Source of the DNA: Meandrina meandrites
Taxonomy: Eukaryota > Cnidaria > Anthozoa > Scleractinia > Meandrinidae
Assembly: GCA_963693305.1 (NCBI GenBank)
Contig: OY855906.1
Location: forward strand, 5,955,501-6,019,500
Reading direction: 5' to 3'
DNA length: 64,000 bases
The notes below the pieces were generated by a model, which made no database searches, was not told the DNA's origin, and saw only the letters and a list, made by a program, of their open reading frames with translations. This document shows positions 48,101-57,900 of this stretch, piece by piece. Position 1 is the stretch's first letter, and each line of letters starts with the position of its first letter. The translations under genes were made by a program, and so were the position numbers.

Positions 48101-51100
48101 TTTTTATTTGATTAAAAAAAGGTTCAAATATGAATAAGGGAAATTGTTTTGAACTGTTTGAGATAGTGAACAGTTTGGAGTAACTGAGTTTGTGAGGGTT
48201 AGTTTAACAGTAAATGAAATAAGACTTAATCCGACGGAAATGGTTTCTTGTTTAAGATAGCAAGGAGTTTTGAGATAAGGGAGTTCTAGATAGCTCAGCA
48301 TCATGTGTTTGTTATAATTAGTCAGATGTGTTTACTTGGCAGCCTTGTAGCTGGGGTCTTCGTTCCCTTTGTCAGGAAACAAGTGACCCTGGAAAGATTC
48401 AATTTAAAGTCTGAAAATATTAGACTTCCTGTAGAATTGCACATGCTTAGGTTTCAAAAAAATACTTGACAAACTCCTTGGTGTTTTACTTCTGGCCATT
48501 TCTATTGTTTTTAAAACCAATCAAATGCGATTCTACAGCGTTAGTTTCAAGAGTCGCTTGTTTTGTCAAGCTTGTGCAGTAAGGAAGGAAGACTAGAGGT
48601 ATGAGATTGTTTATTGGGTGTTAAATGTGTAATTTAATGAATGGTGAATGAAATGATTTGTCTTTTGCTACATTCTATCATGTGTTACTGTTCAGCCCCG
48701 TACTCCTTTGGAGGAAGAGGTTGCTGCAGTTTTGAGAGGGAGTGCTCATGTTCTTGAGCGGAGTAACAAGGAGCTCACAGAAGAGGAAGAGAAGGCGTTA
48801 CTGGCCATGGACTTGGAGGAGGTATCAAAATACTACTTCTTATTGGCCAAGTAGGAGGGCGATATTGGGTGAACATCATCCAAGGCCTTTCTGCATCTGA
48901 TATTTACCAATAGAAGCAAGGTCTTTACAGGAAAAATGAAGGGTGATATTCTCCCAGTAGCTTGTGTGATATAATAAAAGGTTTATTATATGGCTGTCTT
49001 TGCTGCACTGCCTGCCTGCAATTTTCCAGCAAAACAAGCCTTTTACATCACTTGTAGCATTACAGGACAATCCAGCCATGTCTATCAGCCTGTTAGAACA
49101 TGCGTTGTATCTTAACAAGCTCTGTAATAAAATGATTACAAATAAATTACTTGCTTTCTTCAGAAAGATCTGATCTCATTGAGAAAAAAAGGCTGAATTG
49201 ATTTTACCAGAATAATGATTCAAAGGTTTCTTCCTATCACCCTTACATTTCTTTCATTCTTCAGGCAAAGGAGAGGAGACATGAACTTCAGAAGCTGCGA
49301 GCATTGCAGTCTTATTACGAAACAAAATGTCGCAGGATGAAGAAAATCAAAAGCAAAAAGTATGTTACCAAGTAAACTTCCAGGTGTGTGATGGAAGTCG
49401 CAGGAGTCATCACAATGTAACATTTATAGACAAGTTTTTAATTTCTCCCATGTACAGTACTACCAAATTCTCACAATAAACATGAAAAGAAATGTATAAC
49501 AGTCAGTAAGGAGAGAATAATTCAATCTAGGACTGGGTTAGGGGGGGGGGGGGGGGGTGCTGTCTGTGATGTACTCTGGATTAAGCTCTCAGGCTCCGGG
49601 GGTCACTGTGGTGTGTATGTTTACTCTCACAGTGCTTCTCGCAACCCAGGTGTATAAATGAGTACTGGTGAATTTACTGCTGGGGGTAACCCTGTGATGG
49701 ACTAACATCCCATCCAGGGGGAGTAGAAATACTCCTTGTCGCTTCATGCTACGGAAACTGGTGTAAACTTCAGCAGTGTGCTCTGTGGTCCAAGTGTGTA
49801 TTTAGCTTTTTAGTTTGGGATTGTGTTAGCACGTAAACAGTACAGTATGGTATTGTTGCATCTCGATGATGAATATGTCATTGTTTTGGAATTACCGTAT
49901 GAAGTTTCTGAAGAAGCTTTTGAGTACAACTTGGCTCCTGAGAGATGCAACGACATTAAAGAAAACAGCAATCCCAAGAATACTGTCTAAATATACCATC
50001 AAGTTATAAAACCCAACATTAAGGTGGCTCAAAACAGTGTTCACCAATCAATGGGCATTTGTCTGATACCATGATTGTAGCATCAACTGACAGAGACTTG
50101 TAGTATTAATCCGTCGAGGTTGAGTTGCTGAAAAATGCAGGAAACTGTTTTGAGCCACCTTAAAAGATATGCTTAGCAATCAATAATTAGAAAACATTTA
50201 GAGGTGATGAATGAAATGGTTAATCTATAGTGTGATGTTTATACTAGGTATCATCGGGTTAAAAGAAAAGCCGAGAAGCGTGCAGCTGGAAAGGTGGCAG
50301 GAGAAGAGCAGAATGAAAATACAGAGGAGACTTCAGAAAAAGCTGAAAGATTGCGAGCCATGGTGAGAATTTACCTTTCATTTCCCACATTTATTGGTCA
50401 TAAAGTTCTCCTAAAACTCACAGGTAGTTAGAAAGAAAAAATTTAACACCTTTGTGGAAAAGTTGATAAAGTGCCACATTCTCCTATGGATAATTGCAGC
50501 AAATGTTTGAAAATAAGTTAGGAGAATTCAATCTAGTTTTCTCTAAAGTTTCCTCCTAAATTTACTACCAGCCAATCATTTGTTGTATATTTTCCAACCA
50601 AGATCTCCAGCTGATGAGGTTTAAAACTGGAAAATATTAATTTTGTGATGTTGTCTGTACCTTGCCTTTAGGAACGTGTGTCTTTGAAGCATCGGAACAC
50701 CTCCAAATGGGCAAAACACTTGATTGTTAAAGCAGGCAAGAATGCAGACGTAAGTTATTTCAGTGTGTTCCACAACAAGTTCTTCTAATTCTTTGCTCAC
50801 AAACCTGACATTTTCACCTGCTTTTGCTGAAATGTTAGTGAATGTACCATGTTCAACATATTGTTCTTGGATGAAAGTGTCTTAAGCAATGTTTTGTTAT
50901 CACATCTTTAGGCCAAGAAATTACTACAGGAACAACTACGTATCAGCCGAACCTTGACAGAGAAAACTGTGGAGTTGGAGAGTGATGAGGAGATGGAGAC
51001 ACCTGCACAAGATGGACCTTTAGAAGATGATGAAGACACAGACACATATGGCAATCTCTTAACCTCCGAGGACAATCCTTGGAAGTTAGACACAAGTGGG

Positions 51101-53153
51101 ACACTTCATCAAGAAACTTCATCAAGCTTAGACAATGGTAATTTTTTAAGTTAACCACTCACATGTAACTAAAAAGTAGTGCAAAGTGAACCGAGTGTGA
51201 GGTAGTGAAAATAGTTTTGTGCACTAGGGGAAGACTTCTTTCAAACTGCATTCATATGAAATAATATCATAAATAATCTCAATACGTGAATTTTATGATG
51301 TGTAACCTTACTACAGATATAACAGAATCTAAACAGTGTTCTTGAATGTGATTGGTCCTCTATAATGAAACAAATTAAGGAATACGAGAATGAACGTTTC
51401 TGCTTGGCTTTGTGCTTCCTTACTCATTCCCTGGCTGCAAACCTAACCTGTTATTGTGATTATGGAGAAAGTGCATTTGTGATGTTTATCTCTTTTAGAT
51501 GCTTCAACCAAGCTCCATAGACTTCAGCCAATCAGGACAGAGGAGGCGAGAGAGAATAGTGATGAAGATTTGGAACACAGTGATGCTGGGGGAGGGGACA
51601 GGGAGGAGGAGGAGGAGTTTGAGTTACAACCAGTCATTCACACAGAGAAAACAACAGAAAAGCTTAAGAAACAAAAAGAAAATGAAAGCAAAAAGAAGAA
51701 AAAACGAAAATCTGAAGCTGAAGTAGAAGTGACTGCTAAGAAAAGTAAAAAATCTGAGAAACCAAATAAGACAGAATCTAAAAGGACTGTTAAGGAAAGC
51801 AAAAAAGCAAGCAAGAAAAGGCTTAATTCTAAATTGAAAGACAAGAGGGAAAGTCAAAATGTAACCAAGGAGACTTTGGAGGAGGAAACAGAAAACTCTA
51901 ACTGGACAAATTCCAATGTTGACATCAGTGAAAACAGCAAAAAGAAAATAATTAGTCACAATGAACATAATGGTACAGCTGTTTCACAAGACATTCATGT
52001 TGACCCGAAGAAAATTTTTAGAATTGAAGATAATGGAATTGAAGTTGGCGAAAGTGATTTGCTTCAACAGAAACGAATTGACATTCGGAAAGCATTCGCC
52101 AATGATGATGTGGTGGAAGACTTTGTGAAGGAGAAAAGTGAGATAGAAGATGCGTCCAAACCCAAGGATATTGATCTGAGTCTTCCAGGCTGGGGGTCCT
52201 GGGCAGGAGCAGGAATTAAGCCGTCGGAGAAAAAGAAGAAACTTTTCACCAAGAAAGCGGACCCTGCCCTGCCCCGGAAAGATAAAGATTTGTCGCATGT
52301 GATTATCAATGAGGAGAAGAGCAAGTTGTTTAGTAAGAATCAGGTAAGGAATGGTGTTTATGAAACAGCAGTGTAGCAGCTCTTGTAAGCTTGTAATTCT
52401 ACTGGTCCTCTAGTGTAGCAGTTGCTATTGTTTTGGGGGCTAGGGGCATTATTCCTGTTGTTTGTTCTATTCTCGTGATGGGTAATGAGCCATTCTTGTG
52501 AGAGCTACTACCCGACCACCCAAAAAACACATACATGTACATGTATGCATTGCGGTCCTGTTTTTATGAAAACGTTCTATACCAAGTGTTCAAATGCCAT
52601 TTTCTCTTCTCAAGATTTGATCAATGAATTTTGTGTAATAGGAAAGAGGAGGCCCAAACTGATCTTAGGGCTTACTCTGGCTACACTTGTGCCAGCTTTA
52701 CTTCCATTGCGGAGCAATGTACGAAGGAACCGCTAACAGTTAAGATAAAGGAATTCTGTTATGTCTTCTACACCAGTGAAAATTTAGGAGATTATAGCAG
52801 TTTCTACCGATTTCCTTTGAAAAGGTGGTCTCATTTGTTCTAAATAGGTTCTTAAGTCGATCACTGTTGTGGACTAAATAGTTTTTCCCCATCTATTTTT
52901 TCTGCAGGTTCCCTCCACGCCGCACCCATACGGCAGTCACGTGCAATTTGAACGGAGCATGCGCAATCCTGTGGGAAAACACTGGAACACGGGCACAACT
53001 GTCAATCAATTGACAAAACCACGTGTCGAGACTCTGATTGGTACGATTATAGAACCCATCAAAGCGACCAAAGAAATCAAGCGGAGCAAACCGGAAGACC
53101 GGAAAAACAAGAAGAAGGGAAGAGAGTCCTCGGGAATTACAATTCATAGTTGA
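42181..53153 (+). CDS. UTP14: UTP14, U3 snoRNP / small-subunit processome protein
   Basis: Fifteen exons: 42181-42203, 42309-42390, 42869-42945, 44270-44340, 45569-45651, 46101-46163, 46547-46624, 46774-46851, 48696-48821, 49265-49359, 50248-50362, 50672-50749, 50912-51137, 51499-52343 and 52908-53153. Phases join to 761 residues, close to the usual UTP14 length of about 770. Family hallmarks: HEKLLKAIKSL early; KWTPTVKKNRE and LSFPLKPYEPP; PRTPLEEEV; LRALQSYYE with KKIKSKKYHRVKRK across exons 10/11; RVSLKHRNTSKWAKH; an acidic and lysine-rich middle in exon 14; LPGWGSWAG; and a C-terminus with VQFERSMRNPVGKHWN. UTP14 works in the nucleolus in 18S rRNA processing and stimulates the helicase Dhr1/DHX37 (family knowledge). 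Intron 10 hosts a C/D snoRNA that should also act on 18S rRNA. Confidence 0.95.
43184..43240 (+). repeat. one end of the TGTGTGGTTCC MITE family
   Basis: TGTGTGGTTCC, AATATCCATACTCCCC and CACAGAAGG match the left end of the complete copy at 58605. The other terminus is absent, so it is a truncated copy in UTP14 intron 3. Confidence 0.65.
44571..45236. mobile_element. nonautonomous hAT-like element in UTP14 intron 4
   Basis: Perfect 14-bp inverted ends CAGGGCTCGAAATT, flanked by the 5-bp duplication AATAC (44566-44570 and 45237-45241). Many GTCGCCA/TGGCGAC subterminal motifs occur on both sides. CAGGG ends point to hAT; a 5-bp rather than 8-bp duplication would fit a hAT5-type group. It contains no transposase. 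Confidence 0.75.
47320..48028. mobile_element. three tRNA-derived SINE units, one inverted, in UTP14 intron 8
   Basis: Arms 47320-47504 and 47519-47703 form a nearly perfect 185-bp inverted repeat with a 14-bp spacer. The plus unit is then repeated in tandem with a 262-bp period (47505-47766 and 47767-48028). Each unit has a tRNA-like head (TACCTCAGTTGGTTAGAGCG as A box, GGTTCGATTCC as B box). The anticodon arm pairs poorly and position 33 is C, so these are not functional tRNAs. Confidence 0.85.
49520..49790. repeat. interspersed repeat with poly-G tract, UTP14 intron 10
   Basis: A G run at 49541-49557 is followed by sequence including CCCTGTGATGGACTAACATC and GGAGTAGAAATACTCC, wording I recall as a common dispersed repeat in invertebrate and fish genomes. 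Boundaries uncertain. Confidence 0.4.
49855..49951 (+). ncRNA. C/D box snoRNA (copy D), 18S guide, UTP14 intron 10
   Basis: Perfect 10-bp terminal stem GTTGCATCTC/GAGATGCAAC (49855-49864 with 49942-49951); box C ATGATGA (49866-49872); box D CTGA (49938-49941). The guide TGGAATTACCG (49887-49897), spacer T and D'-like ATGA (49899-49902) are identical to the three copies in the DBHS gene, and the internal hairpin AAGTTTC/GAAGCTT is conserved. Sense to UTP14. It ends 296 nt before the exon 11 acceptor, but a 145-bp MITE lies in that gap. Confidence 0.92.
50019..50163. mobile_element. TTAA-flanked MITE, 145 bp, UTP14 intron 10
   Basis: Perfect 20-bp inverted ends TTAAGGTGGCTCAAAACAGT including the TTAA target. 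No coding capacity. A different family from the 26327 element, but the same TTAA target. It sits between snoRNA copy D and exon 11. Confidence 0.85.
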
Positions 53154-53200
53154 AACTGGGGAATGCTCTTGCTGTCCACTACCTTGTGATGCTAATTGTT

Positions 53201-53206
53201 AATAAA
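53201..53206 (+). terminator. poly(A) signal of UTP14
   Basis: AATAAA 48 bp after the UTP14 stop codon, followed by T/G-rich sequence. Confidence 0.75.
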
Positions 53207-54912
53207 GTACTTGCCTTTAACTTTGAAGAATTGTTTTTTGTTCACCTGCCGCAGTCCTAAGTAAGCATTCCATAGGTTCCGAAATAAAAACCCTTGTATG
53301 TTCGGATTTAGCCGCGTTTTCCTATCACTTCCTTCAGACTACCGTACTTTAAGCCCTGCATAAGGGGTGTTGGTTGGGCTTATAAACGGAAGGGCTTATA
53401 TTGGGGTGGGGATTATAAGAGGAAAAAAAACCTTTCGAAATGAGCCATGGCAGTGTTGATCGAAACATGTTTTTAAGTTAAAATGCCATAATAAAGCACC
53501 ATTTGGCCCTGTTCAGTACTGTCATGTCACCCAGCAGAGGGGGCTTAAATCCGGGGAGGAAGGGGGCTTATAACCGGATGTATTTTTTGTTTTATGTATA
53601 CCACGGAAATTGTTGTTGCCTTGCAAAATTACGAAAGCGGAGACTTTTCCTGTTATAAAATAGCTCGCCCACTTTTCCTAAGAAAAAATTTCCCGATTTT
53701 TCTTGGGCTTTTCATAGGCTACAGTCCTTCGCTCGTTTGAAATGAAGTAGCATGTTCCGGGGTCTCGGTAGTAGGGGGAGAGAACAAAAAACGAGGGCGA
53801 GTGAGGGTAAAACTACGGAGGACTTGGCCTCCACGGCGGCTAAGAAAAGCGGGAGTTGCCGGAGGCGCGCTTTCGAGTCTTTCTCGTTGACTTATCTTTC
53901 GTTGGTTCCTAGTCTTCCCTCAACAGCGGAGTTGCCTGTGGGGGACTAAGGCTCTTCCGCATTTTACCCTTCTTCCCACCCGGCAACTACTGAGGGCCTG
54001 GGGCAGCCTATAAATGAAGTTATTATACGGCTGCAAGAAGGGCCAATATCTTGCCCGCTCGGGATTGCCCTCGATTTTCCCGCAAATTTGTTGTTGCTGT
54101 GTCCGTTGTTGCCCTATTATAAATCCTTTATTGAGCAAGCTTGTTCGGCCAAGATGGCGGGATATTTGCCTCGTTCTTTTTTGTGTGTGTTTATGGACCT
54201 CGACTTCGTCTTGGCTCATAAATGCAAAAAATAAATAAAAAATAAAAACTTGGCCAATATCCCGCCACCTTGACCTCACGGTCAATTACCTATATATACT
54301 GTGTGAATAGCAACTTACAAAGACTCGGACAACTAGGAACAGGTGCCATTTATTATTTGTTTTATTTATAATAAGTACATTTCAGAGTAAGGAAAATGAA
54401 ATGGCAGCCATTAAGGACGTAACAATGACTCAATTCAAAGCCAAGGAACGCTTCAGGTACCCAGTTAGATGTTGGCTAATGTTGGAGTTAATTAAACATC
54501 GAAAGGAACTTAAACGATCCATGATTCCATTCCATCCACGTTCCCTCCCCCACCCTTGCGTGACGAGCCCAAACAAAGGAGACTAGCTAAAACTTGAGTT
54601 GTCCATCTCACGAATGACGTCACGAATTTAAAATTTAAAATTTACATCAGATGCGAAAACAAAAGGATTCTTTTTTCCCCCGGGAACAATGTGAAAATCC
54701 AGTAGTTTGAATTAAAATTATTCGTTCAACTAAAAGGATCAAGAAACAGACTTAGAAAACCAGTATCATAATCGAAAAAGTAATATTCTGTAAGTTGAAA
54801 CGATTTGTAAAAATGTAACTATTGGAAAGATTCAATAATAGTTGTACTTTTGATAATTCTCTGCTATACATCTGTGTTAAAAAAAAAACATGATATACCG
54901 TCCTAGCATGAT
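53207..54912. other. convergent intergenic region between UTP14 and AGPAT
   Basis: Contains a repeat with GGGCTTATA and GCTTAAA words (53341-53590), a hairpin MITE (54148-54275), and TTTATT words near 54347 and 54361 that could be the AGPAT poly(A) signal on the minus strand. No gene seen. Confidence 0.45.
54148..54275. repeat. hairpin MITE, GGCCAAGATGGCGGGATATT family
   Basis: GGCCAAGATGGCGGGATATT (54148-54167) pairs with the complement in 54253-54275 (CAATATCCCGCCACCTTGACC). A second copy of the family is at 58383-58495. Confidence 0.65.
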
Positions 54913-57900
54913 TTAGGTTTGTTTTTTGGCGGTGCTGTCATTTGGTGGTGTACTGTTCATGACCCCATTTGAGGGTTTCAGTCCAAAACTGCTTCCTTTC
55001 TTCGAGTCACTGAAGTGCAGCAGTACTTTGATCATGATGTAACCTGCAGGGGGAGTGGATAACTCGAGTAAGTGAAATGTAGGCAAACGGACACCCAGAG
55101 CGCGAAGTGCGAGCAACTCGCGCCCATTTCCTTCTAATAAAACAGAGGCGTCTGGGGAAGTAGGCTCGACTTCCGCCGTCCTCTCGTGTTCGGTCTTTCC
55201 TCCCCGAGAGTCTTTTCGAGGAGGAGCGCGGGCTCATTCCCCGAACAGCGGCTGGTAATCGAGCCTACTGGGAACGAGGCAGGGACAAAGTTGTTCCCAG
55301 AGTCTTGTCGGTTGTCCAATTCAAGATGGCGGCCACAGGGGTAGGGGTGGCAGCTATATTGGATTGTACACTCTGCTCAAATAAAAAGCGTCACCACACT
55401 GGGATTTGGAGGTTACAAGGAAACCCCACACCGCTTTCAGGCCCAAATAGCGCAGACAGTACGTTCGGTTTCCTTTTGACGTGATTCCCGCTCTGTTTTA
55501 TATTTGATTGTTACGAAAGTATAATCAGCGCGCTCCGATTTGTGCTTGTTATGTGAGTGATCCAATCTTTTTGCGTTTGGTTGTTATCTTACTAATTCGC
55601 GCGCAATGTTTTGTATTTGATCGTTACACAACATCAATCATTCACTCTTTGTTTTCTAGTTGCTACGTTAGTGCTCCACGCTCGGTTTTATGATTTGTTG
55701 CAATACATTGGTCATTCGCGCTCTGTTTTCTGTTTGACTGTTACATTAGTGATTCGCACGTTCTGCTTTGTGTTTGATTGTTACGATAGTGATCCGCGCG
55801 TTCTGTTTTGTGTTTGTTACGTTAGTGATTTGCGCGTTCTGTTTTGTGTTTGTTACGTTAGTGATTTGCGCGTTCTGTTTTGTGTTCCGCGCGTTGTGGT
55901 GTTTCATCGTTACGCTAGTGACTGTCACATTGGTGATCCGCACTCTGTTTTGTATTTGACAGTTACGTTTGTGATCCGCGCGTTCTGTTTTGTGTTTGTT
56001 ACGTTAGTGATCTGCGCGTTCTGTTTTGTGTTTGATTGTTGCAGTTAGTGATTCACACGCTCTGTTTTGTGTTTGATTGTTATGTTAGTGATCCGCGCGT
56101 CCTGTTTTCATTTGTGTTTCTTACGTTAGTGACCTGCGCGTTCTGTTTTGTGTTTGATTGTTACAGTAAGCGATTCGCACGCTCTGTTTTGTGTTTGATT
56201 GTTACGTTAGTGATTCGCACGCTTTGTTTTGTTTGATTGTTACGTTAGTGATTCGCACGATCTGATTTGTGTTTGATTGATACGTTAGTGATTCGCGCGT
56301 TGTTTTGTATTTAATTGTTACGTTTGTGATCCGCGCGCTCTGTATTGCATTTGATTGTTACGTTAGTGATCCGCGCGTTCTGTTTTGTGCTTGTTACGTG
56401 AGTGATTTATTCAGTGATTCTCGCGTTCTGTTTTGTGTTTGTCACGTTAGTAATTCGCGCGTTGTTTTGTATTTGATTGTTACGTAAGTGATTCGCGCGT
56501 TCTGTTTTGTATTTGATAATTACGTTAGTGATCGCGCTCTCTTAGTTGGTCTCGGTGATTATTTATTGCGTTTTGAACGTTAGCCCATTCGATTTGTTCA
56601 CATGAGGAAGGTCTGACCGCCTGAGACCGTAAATTAACATACTATTTATAAAATCTTGATGCAACTTACCTACTAGGGCAATTGTAGCAGCGGTTAAAAG
56701 AGAAGCAATGGAGCCAGAAAAAATGAGCGAAATGAAATACCAAACAAGAGGTAAGCACAAAATGATATTCCAGAATACAACAACGACCAGATTCTTGGAT
56801 TTCCTAGGAAACTCAAATCTGTCTGCTGGAAATCTACCATGTTCAAAAAAGTAACTCATTCCTTTGTCCTGAAAGAAATGGTAAAGGAAATGGTCACAAC
56901 AGCAATACAAGTGTGTTCTGTACGTTTCTGTGAAAGTAGGAGGATTAGGACGGGCAGGTCGTACACGGCGCCTAAACCAATCAGAACTCAAGCAGCAACA
57001 TGCTACCAGCATAAAGCGCGGGAAAATGGGCAAATAGCAGCAAGCGCGGGAAAATATGAAACCAGTGGCAAGCGCGGGAAAATGTGAAACTGGTGGCAAG
57101 CGCGGGAAAACATGTAACCAGTGGCAAGCGCGGGAAAATGTGAAACCGGTGGTAAAAGCGGGAAAATACGTAAACGACGACAAGCGCAGTAAACAGGCAA
57201 CTGACAGAAAAAGCCAAGACATTACACTGGAAGAAAGAGCGGGGAAACACCTTCCCTTTGTTAATTCACCTTTTCTTGGAAAGCCTCCCTGCACCACTTG
57301 GATGTATCCTCAATACTGTTGCATGGAATATCTTTAAGTGGAATTCGCCTAGATGAGAAGAGATGACACAGGCGAAAATGAAACTGCCGGCAAGGAAAAC
57401 AAGTCTTGGGCATTATCCTCCAATATAAGTCTTATATACTAGCCGCCTGAAGCGGTTTATTTACTTAAGTTAATTATTCTTCAATGCCGGAAAACATTCC
57501 GTACTCCAAAAGATTTCATGTCATTTAACGATTCTGAGGTTTCCAGACCACAGTCAGACACTTTTTCCTCTCTGCACAGAGCTGGCTACATTGGACAACA
57601 CATTCGACAAAATCTAAAGCAACTGAACAAATGACAGACTGCATTTAGCAAAGAAAACAAAAAACAAGCACAAGTTTCATTATTGCACTGTTCTGATCAC
57701 TCAACTGTAACTGTAATTCTAGCTTTATTAGCTGAGATAGATAAACTACTTTTATAGTTTGAAGATTCCTTTCCATCTATAAAGTTGGGTTTAACATGTG
57801 GTATTCTGCTGTTCCCTGCTGAATAAAACACATTTCTAAACTAGTATTAATTTTTCATTAATACCAGTATCAAATTGTTAATCATACTATTACCTTAACC

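Noticed and set aside
55611..56048. Cys/Phe/Val-rich open frames with repeated CFVFD motifs
   Set aside because: Direct translation of a minisatellite inside an AGPAT intron; no start context or splice support.
56563..57297. 244-codon minus-strand frame covering two AGPAT exons
   Set aside because: Only the middle part (56868-56670) is a real exon. The rest reads through intron and the 28-bp minisatellite.
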